A DNA stretch of 43,525 bases, from positions 1-43,525 of the forward strand of contig NZ_BMSA01000046.1 of the NCBI RefSeq assembly GCF_014648915.1, given 5' to 3'. The first letter of the stretch is position 1. Each line of letters starts with the position of its first letter. Position numbers and translations under genes: made by a program. The notes under the pieces are model-generated. The model was not told where the DNA came from. It saw only the letters and a list, made by a program, of their open reading frames with translations, and made no database searches. Source of the DNA: Streptomyces phaeofaciens. GTDB lineage: Bacteria; Actinomycetota; Actinomycetes; Streptomycetales; Streptomycetaceae. Below are positions 8,408 through 16,599 of the stretch, in pieces.

Positions 8408-8425
8408 AGCCGTTTCACAACGGCT
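8408..8425 (-). terminator. Short hairpin between the sigma factor gene and the secreted propeller gene
   Basis: AGCCGTT and AACGGCT are separated by 4 bases. It lies 41 bases past the ECF sigma stop codon and 32 bases before the start of the next gene on the same strand. It may terminate the sigma operon or sit in the next gene's leader. Confidence 0.45.
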
Positions 8426-8465
8426 CGAACACTTTAGTGGTCAACCCGGGCCGGTAGGAACGGAG

Positions 8466-9755
8466 TTACGAACGGCAGGCGGTGGCCCGCGCCAGCAGCA
8501 GCTCCCGTTCCCGCTCGTTGCGCGTCAGCGACGCCGCCCGTTCGAACTCGGCCCGCGCCTCCGCCGTACGCCCGAGGCGCAGCAGCAGGTCGCCCCGGAC
8601 GCTGGGCAGCAGGTGGTAGTCGCTCAGGGCGGGCTCGGCGGCCAGGGTGTCGACGATCTCCAGGGCGGGGCCCGGGCCGTCGGTCATGGAGACGGCGACC
8701 GCGCGGTTGAGCTCGACGACCGGGGACGGGGCTCGTACGGCCAGCAGGCCGTACAGGGTGGCGATGCTCGCCCAGTCGGTCCCGGCGTACGTGTACGCGT
8801 GCGCGTGGCAGGCGGCGATGGCGGCCTGGAGGGCGTACGGGCCCGGGGCGCCGACGGCGGTGGCGCCGGCCCGGTCGAGGGCGGTGATGCCGCGGGCGAT
8901 GAGCATGCGGTTCCAGCGACGGCGGTTCTGGTCCCTGAGCAGGACCGGGGTGCCGTCCGGGGCGGTGCGGGCGGCCGTCCGGGAGGCCTGGAACTCCAGC
9001 AGGGAGACCAGGCCGTGCACCTCGGGCTCCTTGGGCATCAGCGCGGCGAGCTGCCGGGCCAGCCGCAGGGCGTCCTCGCACAGCGCCGGGCGCAGCAGGT
9101 CGTCGCCGGCGGTGGCCGCGTACCCCTCGTTGAAGATCAGGTAGATGACGTCGAGGACCGAGCCGAGCCGGGCCTCGCGGCCGGGTCCGTACGGCACCTC
9201 GAAGGCGATGTTCCGCGTGGCGAGGGTGCGCTTGGCGCGGACGATGCGCTGGGCGACCGTGGGTTCGGGGACCAGGAACGCGCGGGCGATCTCGGGGGTC
9301 GTCAGGCCGCCGAGCAGCCGCAGGGTGAGGGCGGTGCGGGCCTCGGCGGAGAGCACCGGGTGGCAGGTGGTGAAGACGAGCCGCAGGAGGTCGTCGTCGA
9401 TGTCGTCCGGGGCGGCGGGCTCCTCCGGCGGCGGTACGTCGGTGAGGTCCCGGCCGATCTCCTGGAGCTTGCGGGTGTAGTTCTCCCGGCGGCGGACCAG
9501 GTCGACGGCGCGGCGGCGGGCGGTGGTGGTGAGCCAGGCGCCCGGGTGGTCCGGCACGCCGTCGCGCGGCCACTGCTCCAGCGCGGCGACCAGCGCGTCC
9601 TGCGCCAGTTCCTCCGCGATGCCGATGTCCCGGACGATCCGGGTGACGGTGGCGACGACCCGGGGGAACTCCAGGCGGAAGACGGTCTCGATGGCGGTGC
9701 GGGCGTCGGCCGCGGTGCGGGGGGCGATGGCGGGCTGCTGTTCCACAGCCCCCAT
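8466..9755 (-). CDS. ECF-type RNA polymerase sigma factor (ECF42-like, TPR C-terminus)
   Basis: 429 residues, far longer than a plain ECF sigma factor (~190). Region 2 is seen in FPRVVATVTRIVRDIGIAEE, then ALVAALEQWPRDGVPDHPGA and WLTTTARRRAVDLVRRR. Region 4 follows, including LRLLGGLTTPEIARAFLVPE and TVAQRIVRAKRTL. The rest is a helical, TPR-like domain (VLDVIYLIFNEGYAATAGDD, ELNRAVAVSM, LRLGRTAEARAEFERA). That architecture, plus the adjacent DGPF gene, defines the ECF42 group, in which the C-terminal extension replaces an anti-sigma factor. ATG 9755 precedes the conserved region; the distance to the DGPF stop is 59 bases, so the two are likely co-transcribed from the ECF-type promoter at 10224-10250. 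Confidence 0.92.
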   Translation of the reverse strand: MGAVEQQPAIAPRTAADARTAIETVFRLEFPRVVATVTRIVRDIGIAEELAQDALVAALEQWPRDGVPDHPGAWLTTTARRRAVDLVRRRENYTRKLQEIGRDLTDVPPPEEPAAPDDIDDDLLRLVFTTCHPVLSAEARTALTLRLLGGLTTPEIARAFLVPEPTVAQRIVRAKRTLATRNIAFEVPYGPGREARLGSVLDVIYLIFNEGYAATAGDDLLRPALCEDALRLARQLAALMPKEPEVHGLVSLLEFQASRTAARTAPDGTPVLLRDQNRRRWNRMLIARGITALDRAGATAVGAPGPYALQAAIAACHAHAYTYAGTDWASIATLYGLLAVRAPSPVVELNRAVAVSMTDGPGPALEIVDTLAAEPALSDYHLLPSVRGDLLLRLGRTAEARAEFERAASLTRNERERELLLARATACRS

Positions 9756-9814
9756 CGAACACCCCCGGCCACGGTGGCGTCGGCGGAAACCCGCCGGCGC
9801 CCCGGACCGCGCGC

Positions 9815-10171
9815 TCAGCCCTCGGCGATCTCCCGCACCTCGCAGGTCACCGTCCAGAACTCCTCGTGCACCTTCAGGAAGCGCTTGGTCCACTCCAGGG
9901 CTTCGGCCATGTCCTTGCACTGCATGATCGCGTAGCCGCCGACGACCTCCTTGGACTCGGTGAAGGGTCCGTCGGTCACGGAGATCCTGCCGCCCTCCCA
10001 GTGCACGCTGGTGCCCTGCGCGGACGGCGTCAGCCCGGCGGTGTCGAGCATGACGCCCGCCTTGGTGACCTCCTCGATCAGCTCGCCCATCCGCTGCATC
10101 AGCGCGGGGCTGGGGCCCTCGGCGGGGGCGGAGGCCTCGTCGATCTTCACGAGGGAGAGATAGCGGGGCAT
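9815..10171 (-). CDS. DGPF/YCII-related domain protein, partner of the ECF42 sigma factor
   Basis: 118 residues. The diagnostic ISVTDGPFTESKEVVGGYAI stretch contains the DGPF motif; MPRYLSLVKIDE and the closing beta strands (EFWTVTCEVREI) fit the small alpha/beta barrel of YCII-like proteins. DGPF genes are the usual targets of ECF42 sigma factors. This one is first in the operon, with an ATG behind GAGGAG and a promoter that matches the reported ECF42 motif upstream. Its biochemical role is not known; some DGPF operons respond to oxidative or electrophile stress, but nothing here shows a signal. Confidence 0.88.
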   Translation of the reverse strand: MPRYLSLVKIDEASAPAEGPSPALMQRMGELIEEVTKAGVMLDTAGLTPSAQGTSVHWEGGRISVTDGPFTESKEVVGGYAIMQCKDMAEALEWTKRFLKVHEEFWTVTCEVREIAEG

Positions 10172-10223
10172 GGTGGCTCCTCGGGTCCGGCGGGCCGGGT
10201 CCTTCCCGGCCGCTCACCCCTGC

Positions 10224-10250
10224 GTCGATCGGGAGACCGCCGGATCGACA
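10224..10250 (-). promoter_or_regulatory. Predicted ECF42-dependent promoter of the DGPF-sigma operon
   Basis: On the minus strand TGTCGA (10250-10245) and CGAC (10227-10224) are separated by 17 bases. This matches the -35 TGTCGA and -10 CGA motif I recall for ECF42 targets. It lies about 53 bases before the DGPF start, which predicts autoregulation. Confidence 0.7.
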
Positions 10251-10311
10251 CCGTCGCCGGATTTTTCCGAGGAAATTTTCCGGCGGGCGTTTTCGCAGGT
10301 GAGCGGCTATG

Positions 10312-11367
10312 TCACGTCAGTGACTTCCACAGATCGCTCGCCTCCGGCTCGTCCGCCACCACACGGTTGGGGTCGGAGGGGGCCGTGACGACCGGCAGGG
10401 TGACCGTGCTGACGTTCTCGGCGGCCAGGCCCTTCAGGCTCTCGGCGAGTCGGGTCAGCTCGGCGAGGGAGTTCAGGCCGGTGTCGGTGGTGAGGCTGCC
10501 GGTGGCCGCGTCGGCGACCGCGTAGAGCTTGGTGGGGCTGGTCAGCAGGTCCGTCGAGGCGATCTGTTCGAGCAGTGCCTTGACCAGTTTCTGCTGGAGG
10601 CCGATCCGGCCGAGGTCGCTGCCGTCGCCTATGCCGTGCCGGGTGCGGGCGAGGGCGAGGGCCCGCTTGCCGTTCAGGTGGTGGGTGCCCGCCGCGAGGT
10701 GCAGATGGCTGTCGTCGTCGTCGATGTCCTCGTCCGTGGTGACGGTGACCCCGCCGAGCGCGTTCACCAGCTTCGCGAAGCCCGAGAAGTCGACCTCGAT
10801 GTAGTGGTCCATGCGGACGTTCGTGATCGACTCGACCGTCTTGACCGCGCAGACCGGCCCGCCGACCGCGTACGCGGTGTTGAACATCGCGCCGTGGGCC
10901 AGGGCGGTGGAGCCGCCCGAGGAGAGCGGGCAGGACGGGCGGGTGACGAGGGTGTCGCGCGGGATGCTGACCACGGTGGCTCCGGTGCGCCCGGCGTCGA
11001 TGTGCACGACCATCGCCGTGTCGGAGCGGGCGCCGCCGCTGTCGCCGCCGCCGAGTTCCTGGTTCTCCTCGCCGCTGCGCGAGTCGGAGCCCAGGACCAG
11101 GATGTTGACGGCCTCGGTGGGCAGCGGGGAGGCGGACGCCGAGCCGGAGGGCGTCGGGGTGGTGACGGCCCGCGCGGGGCGGTTGTCGCCGAGCGCGCTG
11201 TCGATGTCGACGCTGGTGATGTTGTCGTTGAGGTGCCAGTAGGCCCAGCCCGCCGTCCCCGTGCCCAGCACCAGGGCGGCTGCCAGGGTGAGGCCGGCGG
11301 CCTTCAGCGCTCTCGACCGCCGGCCCACTCTTCTGCCGTCTTCGCCGTGCTCCTCGTGTCGCGTCAC
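10312..11367 (-). CDS. LytR-CpsA-Psr (LCP) family cell-envelope phosphotransferase
   Basis: 351 residues. A cytoplasmic basic N-terminus, one membrane segment (AAGLTLAAALVLGTGTAGWA, about residues 23-42) and an extracellular LCP domain. Family motifs: VNILVLGSDSRSG, RSDTAMVVHIDAG, VSIPRDTLV, YIEVDFSGFAKLVNALGGV and LARTRHGIGDGSDLGRI, which carries the catalytic and lipid-phosphate Arg residues. LCP enzymes attach teichoic acids, capsule or other glycopolymers to peptidoglycan. The GTG start has no Shine-Dalgarno but a TACGTT box sits 7 bases upstream, so the mRNA may be leaderless. It stands alone between the ECF operon and the xylanase gene. Confidence 0.88.
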   Translation of the reverse strand: MTRHEEHGEDGRRVGRRSRALKAAGLTLAAALVLGTGTAGWAYWHLNDNITSVDIDSALGDNRPARAVTTPTPSGSASASPLPTEAVNILVLGSDSRSGEENQELGGGDSGGARSDTAMVVHIDAGRTGATVVSIPRDTLVTRPSCPLSSGGSTALAHGAMFNTAYAVGGPVCAVKTVESITNVRMDHYIEVDFSGFAKLVNALGGVTVTTDEDIDDDDSHLHLAAGTHHLNGKRALALARTRHGIGDGSDLGRIGLQQKLVKALLEQIASTDLLTSPTKLYAVADAATGSLTTDTGLNSLAELTRLAESLKGLAAENVSTVTLPVVTAPSDPNRVVADEPEASDLWKSLT

Positions 11368-11374
11368 GGTGAGG

Positions 11375-11380
11375 AACGTA
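11375..11380 (-). promoter_or_regulatory. Candidate -10 of a leaderless start (LCP gene)
   Basis: TACGTT on the minus strand, 7 bases before the GTG at 11367; no Shine-Dalgarno is present. No clear -35. Confidence 0.4.
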
Positions 11381-11450
11381 GGTCCGGTTTATTAGCGGAC
11401 TGTTAGGACGGGGACAGCGAGCGGTATTTCTTGTGAAAATCTCACGATTC

Positions 11451-12818
11451 TCAGCCCAGTGTCACGGTCGGCACGGGATTGCTGCCGCTCCAGCTCGCGT
11501 TGAACCCGAAGCTCACCGAACCCCCGTCCGGCACGGTCCCGTTGTACGACGCGTTCTGGCACGACACCGCCGCCCCCGACTGGGTGCAGGTGGCGTTCCA
11601 GGCCTGGGTGATCTGCTGCCCCGCCCCGTACGTCCAGCTCACCCGCCAGGACGAGAGCGAGGCGCCCGAGCAGGAGATCGTCACGTTCCCGGTGAACCCG
11701 GTGTTCCACTGGCTCCCGACGCTGTACGCCGCCGTGCACGCCCCGGTCGGCGGCGGGGTCGTGGTCCCCCCGAGCGCCTCGGAGATGCCGTAGTACGCCG
11801 GTTTCGGCGCGTAGTTCGCGTCGTACGGGGTCGCCGCGCCCTGCCCCGGGAAGGTGCTCTCCACCCAGGAGTCGGAGTCGGTGAAGCCCCAGACGGTGAA
11901 GTTGACGCAGCGCGCGACCGCCACGCAGGCGGCGGTGACCGCCTTGTAGTCGGCCTTCTGCTGGGCGAGCTTGGTGCTGTCCGAGGGCAGCGTCATCCGG
12001 ATGTCCAGCTCGGTGATCGCCACGTCGACGCCGAGGTCGGCGAAGCGCTGGATGTTCTGCTGGAGGGTGGACGGCACCTGCCCGAGGATCAGGTGGGCCT
12101 GAAGCCCGACGCCGTCGATCGGGACGCCGCGCTCCTTCAGCGACTTGACCAGGTTGTACAGGGCGGTGCTCTTGGCGTTGACGCCCTCGACGTTGTAGTC
12201 GTTGATGTACAGCTTGGCGGCAGGGTCGGCGGCCCGCGCCCGGGTCAGGGCGGTGGCGATGTAGTCGGCGCCGAGGCCGTTGTACCAGAGGGTCGAGCGG
12301 TAGGTGCCGTCCTCGTTGAAGGGCTCGTTGACGACGTCCCAGGCCGCGATCCTCCCTTTGTAGCGGCCGACCTCGGTGTCGATGTGGTTCTGGAGCAGGG
12401 TGCTCAACTGGGCGGACGTCCAGCTGCCGTTGGTGAGCCAGCCGGGGTTCTGGCTGTGCCAGACCAGGGTGTGGCCGCGCACCTGCTGGTTGTGGGCCTG
12501 GGCGAAGGCCACGATCTGGTCGGCCTCCGCCCAGTTGAAGGTGCCTTGCGTCGGCTCGACCGAGCCCCACTTCATGGCGTTGCCGGGGGTGAGCGAGCCG
12601 AACTGCGTCCCCGCGATGTCGCCGTAGGTCCCGGTGAGCTTGGAGCCGGTGACCGCGGTACCGATGACCTTGCCCTTGGCCGCGCCGAGGTCGCGCAGCG
12701 GGGTGTCGGCGGCATGCGCGGCGGGGGCGGCGGCGGTGAGCAGGGCGCCGACGGTGGCCGCCGAGGCGAGCAGGGCGGCGGCGATGCGTGCACGGAACGA
12801 TGAACTGGAGGATCTCAT
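11451..12818 (-). CDS. Secreted endo-1,4-beta-xylanase, GH10 with C-terminal CBM2
   Basis: 455 residues. Signal peptide about residues 1-36, ending PAAHAAD. The GH10 domain (~40-340) contains QVRGHTLVWHSQNPGWL, WDVVNEPF with the acid/base Glu165, and VAITELDIRM with the nucleophile Glu270. A TTPPPTG linker leads to a cellulose-binding CBM2 (~355-455: SQWNTGFTGNVTISCSGASL, WTYGAGQQITQAWNATCTQS). The enzyme cuts internal xylan links outside the cell while bound to plant-cell-wall cellulose. The ATG at 12818 follows GGAGG by 8 bases; a longer frame upstream lacks a signal peptide at its start. A perfect palindrome in the leader and the LacI gene immediately upstream indicate xylan-type induction. 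Confidence 0.95.
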   Translation of the reverse strand: MRSSSSSFRARIAAALLASAATVGALLTAAAPAAHAADTPLRDLGAAKGKVIGTAVTGSKLTGTYGDIAGTQFGSLTPGNAMKWGSVEPTQGTFNWAEADQIVAFAQAHNQQVRGHTLVWHSQNPGWLTNGSWTSAQLSTLLQNHIDTEVGRYKGRIAAWDVVNEPFNEDGTYRSTLWYNGLGADYIATALTRARAADPAAKLYINDYNVEGVNAKSTALYNLVKSLKERGVPIDGVGLQAHLILGQVPSTLQQNIQRFADLGVDVAITELDIRMTLPSDSTKLAQQKADYKAVTAACVAVARCVNFTVWGFTDSDSWVESTFPGQGAATPYDANYAPKPAYYGISEALGGTTTPPPTGACTAAYSVGSQWNTGFTGNVTISCSGASLSSWRVSWTYGAGQQITQAWNATCTQSGAAVSCQNASYNGTVPDGGSVSFGFNASWSGSNPVPTVTLG

Positions 12819-12829
12819 GGCGGGCGCCT

Positions 12830-12842
12830 CCGAAAGTTTCGG
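12830..12842. promoter_or_regulatory. Palindromic operator in the xylanase leader
   Basis: CCGAAAGTTTCGG is a perfect 13-bp palindrome and fits the CGAAA-N-TTTCG type reported for Streptomyces xylanase genes. It lies between the predicted transcription start and the ribosome site, so a bound LacI-type repressor would block transcription. Confidence 0.8.
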
Positions 12843-12867
12843 TCGTGCAACCGATTGACTTCGGAGG

Positions 12868-12896
12868 AGTGTGGAGGCACCGGCCACACCCGTCAA
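12868..12896 (-). promoter_or_regulatory. Predicted xylanase promoter
   Basis: Minus-strand TTGACG (12896-12891) and CACACT (12873-12868) are spaced 17 bases apart. The -35 overlaps the stop codon of the upstream LacI gene, so the xylanase can be transcribed independently of the regulator. The predicted start is near 12861, giving a leader of about 43 bases that contains the operator. Confidence 0.65.
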
Positions 12897-14032
12897 TACG
12901 TCAACTTCCAGCCACCCGCGCCTCCCTGGGGAACCGGCGGTGCTCCCGTGCTCGCCCGCACCACCAGACTGGTCGCCAGTTCCACCCGGGTGGCCGTCGG
13001 GGTCTCCTCGGACGAGGACCGTCCCAGCTCCAGCACCAGTCGGGCCGCCGCCTCGGCCATCTCCGTCAGCGGCTGCCGTACGGTCGTCAGCGGCGGGCCC
13101 ACCCAGCGGGCCACCGGAAGGTCGTCGAAGCCGACCACGCTCACGTCCTCCGGGATGCGCAGCCCCAGCTCGCGGGCGGCCTCGTAGCAGCCGAGCGCCT
13201 GGAGGTCGTTGCCGGCGAAGACGGCGGTCGGCCGGTCCGGGCGGTCGAGCAGCTCACGGCCCAGCCGGTAGCCGGTCTCGTGGTGGAAGTCGCCGGTCAT
13301 GATCATCCCGGGGTCGACCGGCAGCCCGGCCGTCTCCAGCGCGGCCCGGTAGCCGTCGATCCGCGCGCGGCTGCACATCATCTGCGGCGGCCCGCTGATC
13401 GCCCCGATCCGCCGGTGCCCCAGCTCGACCAGATGCCGGGTGGCCGCGAGCCCGCCCTGCCAGTTGGTCGCCCCGATCGACGGCACGTCGGCGCCCGGGT
13501 CGCCGGCCGGGTCCATCACCACGAACGGGATGGACCGGCTGGTCAGCAGCGCCCGCTGGGACTCGTCGAGCCCGGACAGGACGAGGACGACGCCGTGCGG
13601 ACGGCGGGCGGCGACCTGGTCGGCCCAGGTCCGCCCCGGGGTGAGCCGCCCGGCGCTCTCGCTCAGCACCACGCTCAGCCCGGCGTCCCGGGCCACGTTC
13701 TCCACCCCTCGGATGACCTCCATCGCCCACGCGCTCTCCAACTCGTGGAAGACCAGGTCGATCAACGGCGAGCGGGTCGCCTCGGCGCGCCGGCGCCGGT
13801 AGCCGTGGGCGCGCAGCAGTTCCTCGACGCGGGTGCGGGTCGCGGGGGCGACATCGGCACGGCCGTTGAGGACCTTCGAAACAGTCGGCGCCGAGACGCC
13901 GGCCTCGCGGGCGATCTCCGCGAGGGTCGCGGTCTGTGCGGACCGACCGTCCGCACGCGTTGCCGACCGGCCGCCGGCAGGCGCTGCCGACCGGTCTTCC
14001 GTCCGCGTCTCAGCGGGCTCCGAGGGTGTCAT
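12893..14032 (-). CDS. LacI-family transcriptional regulator of the xylanase/GH3 cluster
   Basis: 379 residues. After a ~35-residue low-complexity start, the LacI helix-turn-helix and hinge are clear: TLAEIAREAGVSAPTVSKVL, NGRADVAPATR. The sugar-binding core follows (PLIDLVFHELESAWAMEVIR, VVLVLSGLDESQ, HRRIGAISGPPQMMCSRAR, RPTAVFAGNDLQALGCYEAA, VSVVGFDDLPVARWVGPPLT). It lies between the GH10 xylanase (same strand) and the divergent GH3 gene, and both targets carry CGAA/TTCG-type operators. The simplest reading is a BxlR/XlnR-like repressor released by xylo- or cello-oligosaccharide; the inducer is not shown. The N-terminal tail contains repeated GRSA units and the true start could be downstream of the annotated ATG. 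Confidence 0.88.
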   Translation of the reverse strand: MTPSEPAETRTEDRSAAPAGGRSATRADGRSAQTATLAEIAREAGVSAPTVSKVLNGRADVAPATRTRVEELLRAHGYRRRRAEATRSPLIDLVFHELESAWAMEVIRGVENVARDAGLSVVLSESAGRLTPGRTWADQVAARRPHGVVLVLSGLDESQRALLTSRSIPFVVMDPAGDPGADVPSIGATNWQGGLAATRHLVELGHRRIGAISGPPQMMCSRARIDGYRAALETAGLPVDPGMIMTGDFHHETGYRLGRELLDRPDRPTAVFAGNDLQALGCYEAARELGLRIPEDVSVVGFDDLPVARWVGPPLTTVRQPLTEMAEAAARLVLELGRSSSEETPTATRVELATSLVVRASTGAPPVPQGGAGGWKLTY

Positions 14033-14060
14033 GGCGGCGATCGTATCCTCGCGCGGCCTC

Positions 14061-14089
14061 TTGACGAACCCCGTACGGCGCCATAGGTT
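14061..14089 (+). promoter_or_regulatory. Predicted promoter of the GH3 gene
   Basis: TTGACG (14061-14066) and TAGGTT (14084-14089) with a 17-base spacer. The predicted start near 14096 falls on the first of two operator-like repeats. Confidence 0.75.
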
Positions 14090-14091
14090 CC

Positions 14092-14123
14092 CGGAACATT
14101 CGATGTGAGTTACGAAACATTCG
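14092..14123. promoter_or_regulatory. Tandem operator-like sites upstream of the GH3 gene
   Basis: CGGAACATTCG at 14092-14102 and CGAAACATTCG at 14113-14123 are spaced 21 bases (two helical turns). The second differs by one base from the CGAAA-N-TTTCG operator seen in the xylanase leader, the first by two. The spacing suggests cooperative binding by the LacI regulator encoded next door. Confidence 0.65.
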
Positions 14124-14160
14124 AATCCTTCGGGACAGGATCCCCCGGGACAGGAGTTTC

Positions 14161-16518
14161 ATGACCACCGCCCCCTGGCGTGACCGCGCCCTGCCCGCCG
14201 CCGCCCGCGTCGACGATCTCCTCCCCCGGATGACCCTGGAGGAGAAGACCGCCCAGCTGTACGGCGTCTGGGTCGGCGCCGCGACGGACGGCGACGGAGT
14301 CGCCCCTCACCAGCACGACATGACCGCCGACCCCGCCGACGACTGGGACGAGCTGATCACCCGGGGGCTGGGCCAGCTCACCCGCTCCTTCGGCACCGCC
14401 CCCGTGGACCCGGCGCTCGGCGCCCGCGCCCTGGCCCGCGCCCAGCGCCGTATCGCCGAGGCGGGCCGCTTCGGCATCCCGGCCGTCGCCCACGAGGAGT
14501 GCCTGGCCGGATTCACCGCCTGGCGGGCCACCGCCTACCCGGTCCCGCTGGCCTGGGGTGCCGCCTTCGACCCGCCGCTGGTCGAGGAGATGGCCCGGCA
14601 CATCGGCCGTGACCTGCGCACGGTCGGCGTGCACCAGGGACTGGCCCCCGTCCTGGACGTGGTCCGCGACCCGCGCTGGGGACGGGTCGAGGAGACGATC
14701 GGCGAGGACCCGTACCTGGTCGGCACCCTCGGCACCGCCTACGTGCGGGGGCTGGAGTCGGCCGGGATCGTGGCCACTCTCAAGCACTTCGCCGGGTACG
14801 CGTCCTCGGCGGGCGCCCGCAACCTGGCGCCGGTCCGGGCGGGAACGCGCGAGTTCGCGGACGTCACCCTGCCCCCCTTCGAGATGGCGCTGCGCGAGGG
14901 CGGGGCGCGCTCGGTGATGGCCGCCTACACCGAACGGGACGGCGTCCCCGCCTCCGCCGACCCCGAACTGCTGACCCGGCTGCTGCGCGAGGAGTGGGGC
15001 TTCACCGGCACGGTCGTCGCCGACTACTTCGGCATCGGCTTCCTCCAGACCCTGCACCGGGTGGCCGGCACCCCGGCCGAGGCGGCCCGCCTCGCGCTGG
15101 AGGCCGGCATCGACGTCGAGCTGCCGACGGTGAAGTACTACGGCGACGCGCTGGTGGCCGCCGTCCGGGCGGGCGAGATCCCGGAGGCGCTGATCGACCG
15201 TGCCGCCCGCCGCGTCCTGCTCCAGAAGTGCGAGCTGGGCCTGCTGGACGAGGACCGGCGAGCGGAGAGCCCGGAGACCGTCGACCTCGACTCGGCGGCG
15301 AACCGCGCCCTGGCCCGCAGGCTCGCCGAGGAGTCGGTGGTCCTGCTGGACAACCCGGACGGCCTGCTCCCGCTCGCCCCCGACACCCGGATCGCGGTGA
15401 TCGGCCCGCGGGCGGCGGACGCGCTGGCGATGCTGGGCTGCTACTCCTTCCCGTCCCATGTCCTCACCCACCACCCCGGGGTGGACCTGGGCATCGGGAT
15501 CCCCACGCTCCTCGACTCGCTGCGGGCCGAACTCCCGGACGCCAAGGTGACGTTCACCCAAGGGTGCGGCGTCTCCGACCCTGATCCGTCCGGCTTCACG
15601 GAGGCGATCGCGCGGGCCTCGGAGGCGGACGTCTGCGTGGCCGTCCTCGGCGACCGGGCGGGCCTGTTCGGGCGGGGCACCTCCGGCGAGGGCTGCGACG
15701 TGGCCGACCTGAGCCTGCCGGGCGTCCAGGGCGAACTGCTGGACGCGCTGGTCGCGACGGGCGTGCCCGTGGTCCTGGTCCTCCTCACCGGACGGCCGTA
15801 CGCGCTGGGCCGCTGGCAGGGCCGGCTCGGGGCCGTCGTCCAGGCGTTCTTCCCCGGGGAGGAGGGCGGTCCGGCGGTCGCGGGAGTGCTGTCGGGCCGG
15901 GTGAACCCCTCGGGCCGTCTCCCGGTGAGCGTGCCGCGCGTGCCGGGCGGCCAGCCCTGGACGTATCTCCAGCCGCCGCTGGGCCTCGCGGGCGAGGTCA
16001 GCAATCTGGACCCGACCCCGCTGTACCCGTTCGGACACGGCCGCTCGTACACGGAGTTCGGGTGGGAGGACTTCGTCGCGGGCCCCGACGAGGGGGCCCG
16101 CGCCCCCCAGGACTCCCCGTCCGGCGCCCCGGAGACGGAGATCGGCACCGACGGCTCGTACGAGGTATCCGTGACCGTCCGCAACACCGGGGAGCGGGAC
16201 GGCACGGAGGTCGTCCAGCTCTATCTGCACGACCCGGTGGCGAGCGTGACCCGACCCGACGTCCGGCTGATCGGCTACCGGCGTCTCGACCTGGCCGCCG
16301 GCGAGTCCGCCCGGGTCACCTTCGGCTTCCACGCCGACCTGTCGGCGTTCACCGACCGCGCGGGCCGGCGGGTGGTCGAACCGGGCGCGCTGGAGCTGCG
16401 GCTGGGGACGTCCAGCGCCCAGGTGCGGGAGGTGGCCCGGATCCGGCTGACGGGGGCGGAGCGGGAGGTGGGGGCGGAGCGGCGGCTCCACTGCGAGGTG
16501 CGGGTGCGGCGGAACTGA
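14161..16518 (+). CDS. Glycoside hydrolase family 3 beta-glycosidase (xylosidase/glucosidase)
   Basis: 785 residues with no signal peptide, so cytoplasmic. The N-terminal GH3 barrel shows MTLEEKTAQLYGVW, RWGRVEETIGEDPYLVGTLG, TLKHFAGYASSAGARNLAPV and TGTVVADYFGI with the nucleophile Asp at about residue 288. The second domain (SVVLLDNPDGLLPLAPDTRI, GEGCDVADLSLPGVQGELLD) and a C-terminal fibronectin type III-like domain (VSVTVRNTGERDGTEVVQLY) complete the usual three-domain layout. It would trim imported xylo- or gluco-oligosaccharides from the non-reducing end. ATG 14161 sits behind GGAG. Promoter and two operator sites lie directly upstream, which ties it to the neighbouring LacI regulator and secreted xylanase. 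No ABC sugar transporter is present in the window. Confidence 0.92.
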   Translation: MTTAPWRDRALPAAARVDDLLPRMTLEEKTAQLYGVWVGAATDGDGVAPHQHDMTADPADDWDELITRGLGQLTRSFGTAPVDPALGARALARAQRRIAEAGRFGIPAVAHEECLAGFTAWRATAYPVPLAWGAAFDPPLVEEMARHIGRDLRTVGVHQGLAPVLDVVRDPRWGRVEETIGEDPYLVGTLGTAYVRGLESAGIVATLKHFAGYASSAGARNLAPVRAGTREFADVTLPPFEMALREGGARSVMAAYTERDGVPASADPELLTRLLREEWGFTGTVVADYFGIGFLQTLHRVAGTPAEAARLALEAGIDVELPTVKYYGDALVAAVRAGEIPEALIDRAARRVLLQKCELGLLDEDRRAESPETVDLDSAANRALARRLAEESVVLLDNPDGLLPLAPDTRIAVIGPRAADALAMLGCYSFPSHVLTHHPGVDLGIGIPTLLDSLRAELPDAKVTFTQGCGVSDPDPSGFTEAIARASEADVCVAVLGDRAGLFGRGTSGEGCDVADLSLPGVQGELLDALVATGVPVVLVLLTGRPYALGRWQGRLGAVVQAFFPGEEGGPAVAGVLSGRVNPSGRLPVSVPRVPGGQPWTYLQPPLGLAGEVSNLDPTPLYPFGHGRSYTEFGWEDFVAGPDEGARAPQDSPSGAPETEIGTDGSYEVSVTVRNTGERDGTEVVQLYLHDPVASVTRPDVRLIGYRRLDLAAGESARVTFGFHADLSAFTDRAGRRVVEPGALELRLGTSSAQVREVARIRLTGAEREVGAERRLHCEVRVRRN

Positions 16519-16599
16519 GGTAGGGCCACGGGGTGCCTCTGTGTCACAATCCGCCGACGTTCACACCGGTATTCCAGGCACGCACGCGACGGGAACGCG

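Noticed and set aside
11431..11450. TGTGA-like inverted repeat near the xylanase stop, possible CRP site
   Set aside because: The half-sites are spaced 5 rather than 6 bases and it lies downstream of the xylanase and far from the LCP start.
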